From assembly GCA_963674455.1 (NCBI GenBank), contig CAVMBE010000015.1, forward strand, positions 62,001 to 126,000: a stretch of 64,000 bases of DNA. The letters run 5' to 3'. The stretch comes from Lecanosticta acicola (lineage: Eukaryota > Ascomycota > Dothideomycetes > Mycosphaerellales > Mycosphaerellaceae). The notes under the pieces were generated by a model. That model worked only from the letters and a program-made list of their open reading frames with translations. It was not told where the DNA came from and ran no database searches. The position numbers were made by a program, and so were the translations under genes. This document shows, in pieces, positions 11,701-22,957 of the stretch (positions within the stretch are counted from its first letter, which is position 1; every line of letters begins with the position of its first letter).

Positions 11701-14700
11701 GTTTCGTCAGCTCCGGACCAGTCGACAACTGTAGGGTAACGCAGCGAGGAAGCTGGCAAATTCGGCAAGCGATGCGCTGGGATTGGCGCCCCTTCTTTGT
11801 CATCAGTGGTATGGACGCTTGACAGGGCGCGATTGACAAAGCTCTCCAGGTCTGCAAGAAGGGAAGGTACTCCCTCGGAGAGCAATGCATCCACCTCCAA
11901 CGTCTTGCCCGGGAAGATGGACATCAGCTTGGTGCTAACGGCATCGTCTCTGGTCAGAGCCAGGACAAAGCCGATATTGGGAGGCAGAGATCGTTGCAGA
12001 ATGAAGTTGGATGATCGTGGGTGCAGGCGGACGGAGCCCGAGATGCCTCCTGACGAATGAGAGAAGTGGATACATGTATGGCCTTGGTCTGCAGCCAACT
12101 CCGTTACAGCCTGCACGAGAGCTGCAGAAGCACCGTGTACGAGCACTCGGGACCCCCGCAATGACGCACGCGGCGGGATCGCCGCAAGTATGTGGTGGGC
12201 GAGGATGGTCTGAGCGCAAAATCGGAGCTGGTGCGCGGTGATGGCTGCTCCAGCTGTTCTCGGGTACAGTACCGAGTGGCGGGGCAGAACTAGCTTGGAA
12301 GTGTGATCCTGGACAACAGCAAGGACAGCTCTTCTTTCCTCATCCACTCCAGACACAAGGACAGCCGATGAACAGTGCGGCAAAGTGACGGAGATTATGC
12401 TCTGGAGCGAGACCACGTCACCGGGATCCGAATGGCCGGCCGGGAACCATGGCAAGTCTTCTTCGAGATGGATCTTGCCATCATCAAAAACTGCCGTGCA
12501 TTTGTGAGAGGCCATATCGCTGGCTTTCAAGGTTTTGGTGATTTTGCGTGCAGCCGAGTTTACCCGGGCGTTGCGTGATGCATCTGGCTTCAAGCGTGGA
12601 ATCAAGACCTCTCCCGTGCTTGTCAGTGTCAGCTCGGGCTCATTCGACCATAGGATTGGTGACGCGGCAAAAGTATCGGAAGCGCCCAACTTCAGACGCA
12701 CAAACGCTTCGACAATAAAACGACCGTCGGGCGGACGAGAGCCTCGGGTGGTGGTGTTTAGGAATTGGAGATTGAGCTGGTCCAACTCGATCACTAACGT
12801 CCGACAAAGCCCTATCATCATGGCCGCCTCGCCGTGGTCATCAACAAGGCCGGGCGTAACCCAAAGCAAATCAGAGGCAGAAGAGAAGAGACTCTGCAGC
12901 TTTTGGAGACGCGTCTCGGTAATCTCATCGGAGAAGAAGGGTCGTTCCAATTCGCAAAAAGCGATCACAGCGGTCCGGGTGGTGAGATGGATGTCGGGGT
13001 CAATCTGTTCAATGCTTCCGACGACTTCGACACGTCCAGCAAAGCGAGCTACTTGCTGAGAGATCGTCCGAGCTACTTTCGACATGGCCAATGACTTTCC
13101 GCCGACGATCAGGACCTGATCACTGATGGGTATGTCGTCTAGGAAGTCAAGCGGCTGGCGAAGGATATCGACTCTCGTATCGGTGGCCTGGGAAACAACG
13201 ACCGACACAGCTTGCGTTGTAGAGTCCGGAACATCGCTTTGATGCTTGTCAACGCCAGTGAATCCAGTGTCTCGCAAAAGATCGTCCCATCCTTGTAGCG
13301 TCAGACCAGGCTGACTCGCATTCCCCTCGGGATTCCCAAGCCACCACCCGGCCAGCGTGCCCATCAGAAGCAGACCTTCAAGGTATTCTCCGGTCACTTC
13401 CAACATGAGCAGGTAGCCGCCGGGCTTCAGCAAACGGCGTACGTTCTTCACGGCTTTGCTTAAGTCGGCTGTAGCATGCAACACGTTGGCTGCTATGACC
13501 ACATCTTGAGATTCTGGATCAAAGCCTTGGTCCAATGGATCTCGTTCCAGATCCAAGACTTTATACGCCATGCGATCGGCTGCAGCAGCCTTTGTATGGG
13601 CTACTCGCTCTCGTGCTTTCTCGAAGAAGCCCGCTGAAACGTCAGTGAAGGTATATTGACAGAGAGCTTCACCAATATGCTCCAACACCGAAATTGTGGT
13701 GCCCCCACTACCCGCTCCGACTTCGAGCCATTTCGCATTGGGAAATCGGTGAGAGAGGCCACGAGCAATCTCAGCTATGGTGCGGTTGAGTCGGACCTGG
13801 TAGCGTCCACGTGAATATAACGGCGCCCAGACGTCTTCCCGTAGATAGACCTCGAGAGGGCGTTCCTCTCCTATCATGACCTTGGCAAGATGCTCTCCCG
13901 CTACATGAATAGCTTTCATATCGGCTTGATCCTGGAACTCGGACGACAGTTTGTACTCGGTCATAAGAGAAGCTGTATCGTCAAGCCAAGACTTCTGCGC
14001 CACTGGATGCTTGCCCTCCGTGGTGCTATAGAGGACCCTCATGGTAGCATTCCAGAACGCTTTTCGATCCCACGTCCATTCTGCGACTTCCGATTCGGAT
14101 ATTGTCGAAAAAAATGCGCGGAGATAGTAGAAAGACGCTCGATTGATAGCCTCGATGAGCCGCAGTTCAGCGGCATCGGGATCAAGCTCGGCAAGGCTGC
14201 TAGCGTCGGCGTAAAAGAGGTCTGGCTGATATTCGAGACGAGAGAATATCGGTCGATCCTCTGCAGCACTCGTCTCCGCCCAATTATCCATTCTAAAGCC
14301 CTCGACTTGCAGAAAACACTGTCCCGAAGGTCCAAATACGTGAATATCCCCTTCGAAAGAGCGAGCAGTATTTTCTGTCAGGAAGCAATCCGATTCAAAG
14401 ACTACCTCTCTGCCATCATTGGATATGGTCTGAGCATGGGGATCGAAAACCAGCCGGGACAATGCGGAGGGCAAGAATGAGCCTCGTATCGGTATGCGTG
14501 TGGGATTGACAAAGGCTGCTAAGATGGCCTGGAGAGCCACGTCAAGGAGGCCAGGATGTAAGAGATAACGATTTCCAACCTCTTCGACAGGCCAGGATGC
14601 CTGGGCGCTGGAGAAGCCGAGCGATCGGCGGATGTGCTTCATGCCCCGGAAAAGACCCTGATAATCTAGGCCAGTGGTTGATAAAATGGCTTGATAGTAC

Positions 14701-17700
14701 GCTTCGCCGCCCATCGATGTGGTACCCGAGCGTGGAGGACATCGTGCTGGCAACGACTCTCCGTCGCCCTCATCAGGATCCGGAACCAGCTCGATGATAA
14801 GGCGTCCGCTACAATTCTTCTCCAAATTGCCATTGTTGACGCTGGAGTGACATGCAAAGTCTGTCTCTATCACCAAATCGCTGTGGCCCGGCTGGCGGCG
14901 GACAGAGAACATCGTCTCAACTCCATTGTGGTTATCCTCAAGTACCAAAGCACGTGGAATAATCAAATCACGAATCTCGACCAGCTTGAGACGTGATCCC
15001 ACAATTTCTGAAGCAGCTTCTATTGCCATCGCTACATACCCGATGGTGGGGAACAGGATGGCTTTTTGAAACACATGGCCTCGTAACCACGGCATTTCGG
15101 TGACCTTCATGATATTTCGCCAGCGCATCTCATTGTCCGAGTCATCAGCCATTCGGCGGCCAAGGAGCTCATGCGGTGTTCGCTCCGCGAGTCTGTATCT
15201 TCGCGAGAGCCGGCTCTCTTTCCAGAAAACTTGCTCGTGAGACCAGCTATAACTCGGTAGGTTCTTGAGAGGTATCACGGTCTTTGAGCCTTCGCGGCCC
15301 AGGTATGCTTCTCTCCAGCCGTTGAAGTCCACGCAATTCCCAATGACAGTCCACAACAACCCGAGCGTCGCTGAGAATGCCTCGATGTCATCGCTGCCTC
15401 GTTGCAGAGTTGGGGTATAGGGCACCGCGTTGGCGCCTAGTACGTTACTGATAGTTTGACTCGTAGGTCCTTTCAACGCTGGATGTGCACCAACCTCTAT
15501 CGCAACATCAAATGGACCTGCGCGCCATAAAGAGCATTCCACGGCTTCGGAGAACAACACTGGCTGGCACATGTTGGCTACCCAATATTCGCCAGTGAGC
15601 TCGGACAGATCTTCTGGGTCGTCGAGAAGCTCAGCGTGACCATGAACTGATGAGATCCAGATGCACTCATCGTTCTGAGGCCGCACTTGGATGTTGCATG
15701 CCTTCAACGAATCCAGGTATGGTTTGGCGCTCGGGAGCATGTGGGATGAATGATAGGCAGTATCTACCTTCAGCAGCCTTGCAAAGGTCTTTTGCTCTTC
15801 CAGCGATTCTTTGGCAGCGAGAATAGCGTCCTTGTCACCGGAGATCGTGCTCGATGTAGGAGAGTTGCTAGCGGCCACGCTCAGACGGCCGTCGAAGCGC
15901 TCACAGAAAGTCTCAGCATCATCAAAGCCCAGACCGACGGCCATCATGGCACCCTGCTGCCCCTGCTGGCCCTGCGCAAAGTGAGCGTGCAGTCCGCGGT
16001 AGTATGCGACACGCATAGCATCCTCGGCCGACAGCAGGCCAGCGGCATAGCAAGCAGCAATTTCGCCCGAGGAGTGTCCTACAACACCACGAAATGTTAT
16101 ACCGGCAGCTGCCAATGTATCTACCAGAGCTATCTGGACAGCTGAGCAAAGAGGTTGAGAGAGTGCTGCTTCGTGTAGGCGTGATTCAGACTGCTCGCGA
16201 AGTAGCTCTTTTGTGAGTGACCAACTAGGCGCATCGGGTAGTGAGCGAAGGGCGGCCTCGCAAGCGGACATGCTCTCTCGGAACGCATGACAGCTTTCGA
16301 ACAGTCTGTTGCCCATTGTTGCCCATTGCGCGCCTTGGCCAGTGAAGACGCCCAAGACGCCAGGCGTCTTCCACTTCAATTTCGTCGGAGCTCTGGTACC
16401 AATATTGGACGCTGTAGTAGCCGAGCGAGTCGTGTCTCGCAAGGCTTTGATGAGGTCGGCTCTGCTTCCTCCGGGGAAGTAAATACGTTGCTGGAATGTG
16501 CTTCGACGAGTTTGGGTGAAGAAGGCGAGCTCTTCGATCGATAAATCGATGGTTTCCGCCTCCAATGTATCAGCTAGACTGTCGATACTTGTAGCTAGTG
16601 AGGGTCCCGTGCATGCTGATAATAATAACGGACCGGCAAAGAAGTCGCTGGCAGCTGGGGTCTGCCGACATGGGGAGGTTGTAGAAGAGGGGATATACTG
16701 CTCGATGATGGCATGAACATTAGTACCTCCAAATCCAAAGCTGTTCACGCTTGCACGCCTCGGGGTAACATCTGAAGGCCATTTGAGTGCCTCTGTTGGC
16801 ACTTGGAGACGATGGTAATACGGCGCGATATCTGGATTCAGTGACGTGAAGAGCATATTTGGCGGAATGATGCCATGTTGTACGGCTAGGGATGCTTTCA
16901 TAATTCCTGCAAGGCCGGCACAACCTTCGAGATGGCCTATCACAGTCTTGATGGAGCCGCAGAACAGTCTTTCGTTGTCGACGCCTTCGGCGTAGGTTTC
17001 GCCGGTGGAGTCTTCGAAAAATGCATTGTAAATGCCACCAGCTTCTTGCGGATCGCCCGCTAGCGTTCCAGTCCCGTGAGCCTCGAAATATTGCGGACGA
17101 TCACACCTTGATCGTAAATCAAGGCCCGCACGAGCGTATGTCTCGCGAATGAGAGTTGCTTGCGCCTCGCCACTGGGCATGGTCAAGCCTGTCGTTCTAC
17201 CATCCTGGTTCATGCCGGTCTCTCGAATTACGCACTCGATGTGGTCCCCATCGGCCTCCGCCTGTGCAAGCGTCTTCAACATCAGCGCTGAGACACCTTC
17301 GCCTCGAGCGTACCCGTCTGCCGAAGCATCCCACATGGAGCTTCGTGATGTTGGTGACAGCATGTGAAGCTTCGATTCGGAAATGTACGCGACGCTATCA
17401 AAAATCAAGTTGACACCACCAACCATCGCGCTTGTGGACTCGCCAGAACGCAGAGACTGCACTGCAAAGTGAAGCGCAGCCAGGGAGGAAGAGCAAGCTG
17501 TGTCCATGGTGACCGACGGGCCCCGGAAGTCGAAATAGTAACTGATCCGGTTGGAAAGAATGCTGCGAGTTGAGCCAGTTCCGTGGTATCGATTCACGAC
17601 TTCTATATCTCGTCCTTGGATGTCGTGATAATCATTCGTCATGCAGCCAACGTAGACGGCTGTAGCACTTCCTTGTATTCTGTGCAGCGGGTATCCGGCA

Positions 17701-18020
17701 GCTTCGATACACTCATAAACGCTTTCCAATAAAAGACGCTGCTGCGGATCCATTGCGTGTGACTCGACGGGATTTATATTGAAGAACGGAGCATCGAACA
17801 GCCGAGGGTCCTCCTCGAGTAGATACGCCTTTGCCACCACATTTGTCGAGCCATGATGCTCGCCATCCTCGTGGTAGAACGCACCCAAGCCCAGCCGACC
17901 CTGAGGAATGTCGGAAAGGATGTCTCTTGGATTCTTGAGAAGTTGCCATAGTTTGGATGGAGAAGAAGCGCCCCCAGGGAACCGACAAGAGGACCCGACA
18001 ACCGCAATCGGCTCGACCAT
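5784..18020 (-). CDS. Hybrid PKS-NRPS megasynthase (KS-AT-DH-MT-psiER-KR-ACP-C-A-T-R*)
   Basis: Two exons, 10276-18020 and 5784-10095, give 4018 residues, the usual length for fungal PKS-NRPS hybrids. It builds a methylated polyketide, condenses it with an amino acid and releases the amide. Approximate landmarks: KS DTACSSS ~177; AT GHSSGE ~648; DH GHVFQKAILFP ~978; MT EVGAGSGG ~1433; KR SLVSTLG ~2132 and QSNY ~2268; ACP IDSLLAVELR ~2455; a Ser/Asp/Glu-rich linker; C HHIIMDG ~2707; A TSGTSGVPK ~3184 with AYGPTE and YKTGDRG; T MGGSSL ~3614; reductase-like LLTGADSFLGG ~3704. No working ER lies between MT and KR, matching the separate enoyl reductase next door. Odd residues: DH motif Gly to Lys, first KR cofactor Gly to Ser, and FTASRW where active reductases have Y..SKW. 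The last change suggests Dieckmann release to a tetramic acid. The amino acid used was not decoded. Confidence 0.92.
10096..10275 (-). other. Intron joining the PKS and NRPS halves
   Basis: This 180-nt intron begins GTGAGT at 10275 and ends TAG at 10096 (minus strand). Splicing joins ..MTHSQA-R to L-WIADHIS.., which rebuilds the C1 motif of condensation domains (S-x-AQxR-L-W). Without splicing, the upstream half stops immediately at TGA and the downstream half has only a TTG to start from. Confidence 0.88.
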
Positions 18021-18591
18021 GTCTGCAAAACTGGACCCGGGAGTGGGGCGAGTGAGAGTGCTATCCAGCGTAGGAGTATAGTGCAGACACCAGGAACAAA
18101 AGGACCGCCTTTGAAGACGTCAAGTGCCGCAACAGGCGGGCATGAGATGGAGTGCGAAGTGTTGTTGCTCCGTGTCTGCTTGTGCCGCGCGTCATGATCT
18201 TAGCCAAAGTCCAGGCACGAGTTTGCGGATCGCCATAGTTGACGCGTGATTTTCGCTTCGTCCTCGATGCGTTTCATCATAGAGAAATGCCCGGCGCCAC
18301 GGCTCGTACTGGCACATGTTGTGCACTTAGAAGGCGCGAGGTAGCGTGGAGCCGACTGCTAGCGTTTGACCTGCTGGTGCTGGGCAGATGCGGCATGCTG
18401 CTACTGCGGCTCGAGCCAGAGGGTTTGTAAGTGAATGCCCTGATCGAATGACCAACTGGACGCTCAGGTAAACCTCACCTGCTCCTGCGAAGTGGAACCG
18501 CACTTCTTCCGGCCTCCGTACTCTAGTATCCCTTCTAAGAAACTGCACCTGCTAGTGGAGACCCACCGAAAGGGCACATTTTTGTCTCTTT
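18021..18591 (-). promoter_or_regulatory. Upstream region of the PKS-NRPS
   Basis: About 570 bp of non-coding sequence 5' of the megasynthase ATG. I see no convincing binding-site array, and no regulator gene lies next to it. Confidence 0.4.
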
Positions 18592-18861
18592 GTGAGCATT
18601 TTCGACCCACAACACCTCTTTTCGTGCTCGCAGAACGTTCGACCGGTGCTCTGCCTCTTGCCATACGCCCTGTCGACGGAACGAGGCCATATCGCTGCGG
18701 CTCTCCACGCCGACGAACAGCCTCGAAACGAGACGTATGCAATCAAGTATAAGGGCACGGAACAAACGCGCGAGTTGCTCGGGAATGAGAGGAAGCTTTA
18801 CGACAACTGCCGCGTAGATAAGGACACTTTCATGGCTTTGCTCGAGGCCTTTGTTGTGTGA
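18592..18861 (+). pseudogene. Possible HARBI1/PIF-type transposase N-terminal relic
   Basis: A plus-strand frame ends RELLGNERKLYDNCRVDKDTFMALLEAF before a TGA. Harbinger-type nucleases typically start with a similar stretch: a short L-G-x-x-R-x-Y-x-x-x-R-V/M-D-K-x-T-F-x-x-L-L helix pair. No catalytic DDE region follows; after the stop only a low-complexity tract is seen. The match is short, so the call is tentative. Confidence 0.38.
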
Positions 18862-18956
18862 ACGCGATCTAAGGTAGTTCCCGAGTCAGTACACGTGTCA
18901 CTGGTCTTGCTCGCTTTCGGGGAAGAAGTCGGGATGTTGAAGGGAGCCTTTGACAC

Positions 18957-18999
18957 GCTCTCTCTCTTTCTCTCTATCTCTCTCTCTCTCTCCCCCTCT
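18957..18999. repeat. CT-rich microsatellite
   Basis: An interrupted (CT)n tract of roughly 43 bp, in the gap between the PKS-NRPS and the enoyl reductase. Confidence 0.9.
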
Positions 19000-19288
19000 G
19001 ATCTCGCGTGAGGTCTTCTATGCGTCCACGGTCCTGATTGGAGGTAGGTAGACGGGAGTGCCAGAGCGGTATGAACTGGACTGCCCAACAGATCGGAAGC
19101 ATTGCGGCTCATCCTCGCCAGAAAGACGATCAGGTCGGGAAGTGTGAGTGTCGTACCGATCTCGTTTGGTCTCCGTGTTCGTTCTCTAGGTAGACAGACC
19201 ACGTTGCTCTGCAGGGTTAACGAGCTGGTCTGATCTCTGAGACTAGCTCGCACTAGGTTAGCGGGGGACGCGGAAGATGATTTTAGGT

Positions 19289-19342
19289 CTTGGCACGCGA
19301 CCTCACCTGTTCGTCGGCCTTGGCACGCGGCTTCACTTGTTC
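19289..19342 (+). repeat. Two-copy tandem repeat, 30-bp period
   Basis: CTTGGCACGCG followed by a CTCAC or TTCAC word and TGTTC occurs at 19289 and again at 19319, with a few transitions between copies. It lies just 3' of the enoyl reductase gene. Confidence 0.8.
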
Positions 19343-19500
19343 AATAATAATGTTTCCTGCTGGCTAGCCACAGCTCCTTTGGGCAATGCAAAGCTATCTT
19401 ATCTGCTGATCAAGTGCCCTAGCGAAGACAGGAGCGGCGGCTCGCCAGATGGCGCAAATTTAGCGGCCTGTCAATGCGACAAGATGCGATACCGACTACA

Positions 19501-20707
19501 CTAAAGAATTGGATACACCAGCTTTCTGCCGTCCGTCAACCCTTTGCGCAGCTCATCGATACCTCTCGGGACAGCTGCCAACCCCCCGCTTCGCACATCG
19601 AGTGGATGGCTTCGAAGCAGCCCCGCGTCCAAGACGCCTTGCGCGATAGGATTCCATTTCTGGCCAAATTCCTTGTGCTTCGGCCGCGGACCTCGGGCGT
19701 ATGGCCGCTTCCACTTTATCGCCTCTCCACTCACAGTCCATGCCACTATCCAGTCTGGTCGCACATCTCTTCGTGTATGGGAGCGTATGGGAAACTGATC
19801 AAGGCCCAAATACCGACCGCCATCACTTCCTAGAGCCTGGTAGCATATGCTCATGCTCGCGCTGTCAGTTATGCAATCGAGTGCTATTCTCAGCTCGTTC
19901 CGGGTGAAGTCTCGAATGTCGTCTGCGACTGTCGCAAGGTGGTAGTCGAAGCATGCAACTGCGCCTAGCGATTTCAAGCGAGAAAAGTGCCGTGGAGAGC
20001 TCGCGACTACAGGTAGCATTCCTGAGCTGCCCAACATGTCAGCAAATGTGGGAGACCTGAACAATCCTTTTGGCTTACAGGGCAGCAAATTGGACAGCCA
20101 TAGTGCCGGTGGCCGTTCCGCCTCCATAGATGAAGACATATTCTCCTGTGCCAGCCCTTTCTGAGGGATGCGAAGGAAGCGGAACCTTCAGCATATGGTG
20201 CAGCGCAAGGCCCACGGTCATCAGCGGCATACCAAGCGCTGCTGCTTGCTCAAGTTGCATGTTCTCAGGGACGTTCCATGCCACTATGTCGCGGATGGCA
20301 GCATACTCAGCGAAGCCACCATTTCCGGGGGCATCCGAAGCGTTGCCTTTGACGGGACCGAATACTCGATCGCCGACCTTGATATTGCTGCAGCATTTGC
20401 TGCCAATGGCGACAACTTCGCCCGCAACATCGCAACCAAAGGTTGATCCTGGAGCTGGGGACATGTCTAACGATTTCCTGTCACAGAATAAAAGTTAGGT
20501 CTCAAGAAAGCATTGTCGGGAACCAGAATGCTAGACTCAACGATACCAATCGAATGGGTTCAGTGCAACGCAATGCACACGGACGAGGACATCCTCATCA
20601 CGGAGAAGTGGCAGAGGCACACCGGATTCCAAACGAACGGACCCGGCCTCCACAACTTTGATAGCCTGCTGTCGCTCCGGCAGACCGGGAAACTGTTCAC
20701 TGGCCAT
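19501..20707 (-). CDS. Trans-acting enoyl reductase (medium-chain dehydrogenase family)
   Basis: Three exons, 20547-20707, 20079-20477 and 19501-20026, separated by introns of 69 and 52 nt, encode 361 residues. It belongs to the zinc-less quinone-reductase-like group of stand-alone enoyl reductases (LovC, ApdC, TenC type). These dock on PKSs lacking a working ER and reduce selected enoyl intermediates with NADPH. Visible: the GroES-like start with VALNPFDWK, GCDVAGEVVAIG, VGDRVFG, GGFAEYAAI, the nucleotide-binding YGGGTATGTMAVQFAAL, then SLGAVACFDYH, and the C-terminal GLAAVPRGIDELRKG. Both splice joins rebuild family-typical sequence (DW-KSL, AAL-SGM). It lies 1.5 kb upstream of the PKS-NRPS on the same strand and divergent from the P450, so a shared control region is likely. 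Confidence 0.9.
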
Positions 20708-21271
20708 ATCTCGCGGTGAGTAGCGTTCCAGAAAAGACCGTCTTTGGCGAGTTAAGAGGCCAATATCGAAGGACGCAATGCACTCATATCGCAAGCAATG
20801 AATCGAGGTTATCGTCAAGCTTTGAATCCGTCTTTACTCCTCACTCAAGCTTCGGAATAAGGATGAACAATTCTTGACTCTCACGAACCCGGCGGCTTGG
20901 CTACGGTATAACGGACGGCTAGCGGTCGTTCACAGGCGCGGCCCTTTTCGACGCGCCGCTGTGCACTAGGGATAGTGCTACAGGGTCCGTGAGGATGGGT
21001 ATTCTTCGGGGATATCCGGTGACCTTGCCTAATTGATTGGCATGTCTTAGATTACAAATTCATGAGATCAACATTCACCTACCTCGACGCATATCACAAG
21101 CAAGTTGGACAATAACAGCCCATCGAGAAGCTGCATTTTCTGGAGTTTCCGTGGCTCATTGGGATGATCATCGCATCAAGTCACTGCGGCAACTTTCGTT
21201 GGCCGTACAACATCGCCCAGCAACAACGAATACCTCGCCTATAATCCGTTCAAACAAATCAGAAGCCTACC
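20708..21271. promoter_or_regulatory. Divergent intergenic region between enoyl reductase and P450
   Basis: A 564-bp non-coding stretch between two cluster genes transcribed away from each other. It is the best place to look for a shared cluster regulator site. I see GC-rich words (for example CGGCGGCTTGG near 20890 and GCGCGG near 20940) but no clean repeated operator. Confidence 0.5.
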
Positions 21272-22954
21272 ATGGACTTGCTCTGGGCAATCACGACTGT
21301 AGCTTGCCTGACTCTCCTGTTCAAGCTCACCCAGGTATGTTCTTGAGCTCCGGATGCAGTCCCTTTGTTCATCGCTTGCTCATTGACACAGTTGGCAACC
21401 CGTCCTCGAAGCGCCCTCGCGCATATCCCGGGACCATGGTACGCCAAGTACACTTCGCTTGGCTTTACTTTCAATGCTTTGGTACCGCGAATACATGTAT
21501 ACGTCGACGACCTGCACCGCGAATACGGTCCAGTCGTGCGCATTACACCTGATATGGTAGCAATCGCCGACCCCGACGGCGTAGCAGACATTTTTCGCTC
21601 CAGTCGGGGATATCTCAAGGGTCCCGTGTACGAGTCGCTACTACGTAGTTTCTTTGCTACTAGAGATCCTGTGTTACACGGTCAGCGACGTCGACTATTC
21701 GCCCGGCCACTGGCAAATTCGTCCCTTCAAGCTTTCTGGGCGGACGAGATCCGTGAGCGTGTGACGCTGACAGTGCAGCGAATTAAGAGTGATGCAGAGA
21801 ACAACGGCGAAGGCGACGCTTACAAATGGTGGAACATCATGGCCAACGATGTTATCACCAGACTCTCCTTTGGGGAATCTCTTTTCTTATTGGAGACCGA
21901 CGAAGTGAGCTTTGATTCCTCGCCGCCAAGGTGTTTTCTAACCCGCTTCTAGCATCTTCCTTATATCGAGGCTGTAAAGAAAACCATAAGGTGTTCTTCG
22001 CTCAACCGCAACTTTCCCAGAATCATGCCATGGCTGAAATACTTGCCGATTCCTCGATTGCAGGAAATACTGCAGGCAAGACCAAAGGTTGAAAGGTATA
22101 CAGCGAAAGCAGTACAGAACTTCCGCACGCACGGCAAGCAGCAGATCGCAGATAACATCAGCCGGAATATCTTCACGCAAATTGTGGCTCAAGCCGACAA
22201 GACGGATAATGACGCTATCCAAGTGATCACCGACGAGGATGTGCACGACGAAGCTCTCACGTTGATGCTTGGTGGCACTGACAGCACCTCCTCTACCCTG
22301 ACCTACGCCACTTGGGCCGTGCTCTCCCATTCCGAGATACGAGATGAGCTGGAGCAAGAAGTTGCCGCTTTGTCTGACGACCTCTCGCCAAAGGAGCTGG
22401 AGCACGCTCGTCTTCTGAATGCGGTTATACATGAGACGTTGCGCTTGTATGGCCCTGTCTCTGTCGGTCTACAACGAGTCGTGCCGCCCGGTGGTGCTCG
22501 CATTGCGGGTTTTGATCTTGCTCCTGGGACTTTGGTATGGCCGCAGATGTACGTTGATTCGCGCTCTGTTTACACCATCAATCGAACTTCAGGCTGACTA
22601 TGATGCCATCCGTCTAGGTACACTACTCGGTATGATCCCACAATCTGGCCGGATCCTCTGCGTTTCGATCCAAGCCGGTTCCTGGATGTCAAGCTACCTT
22701 CGATGGCAGAGGGAAATCTGACGCCTACTCAAAAGAAAGTCTACGTGCCATTCGGAGGCGGCACTCGCACATGTCTAGGTATAAATCTAGCATACCTGGA
22801 GTTACGACTAGGCCTTGCTCTGTTCTTCCGAGAATGCAAAGGAGCGAAGTTGTCAGAAAGCATGTCATCTGATGACATGAGACCGGACTACTTTTTTGTG
22901 ACTTCTCCGAGGGGAAGGAAATGTCTGATAAGACTTGACAATTCTCGAAGCTAA
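21272..22954 (+). CDS. Cytochrome P450 monooxygenase of the PKS-NRPS cluster
   Basis: Four exons, 21272-21334, 21392-21904, 21953-22548 and 22618-22954, give 502 residues. It starts with a hydrophobic ER anchor (LLWAITTVACLTLLF), then the proline hinge HIPGPWYAKY. Further on are the I-helix GGTDSTSS, the K-helix ETLR, YDPTIWPDPLRFDPSRF, and the haem loop FGGGTRTCLG with its cysteine ligand. All hallmarks of a microsomal class II P450 are intact. In comparable clusters such enzymes hydroxylate the polyketide chain or expand the tetramic acid ring to a 2-pyridone; the sequence alone does not say which. The first exon codes only for the anchor (63 nt). The stop lies three bases from the stop of the convergent aminotransferase gene. 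Confidence 0.92.
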
Positions 22955-22957
22955 AGT

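Larger units (their letters stand above)
18862..19500. other. Gap with no recognisable gene, between PKS-NRPS and enoyl reductase
   Basis: About 640 bp. It contains the CT tract and a two-copy tandem repeat. No cluster gene (regulator, transporter, hydrolase) is detectable here on either strand. Confidence 0.5.

Noticed and set aside
5784..18020. Separate PKS and NRPS genes
   Set aside because: The NRPS frame has no ATG at its start, and the 180-nt intron rebuilds an intact C1 motif in frame, so one spliced gene is far more likely.
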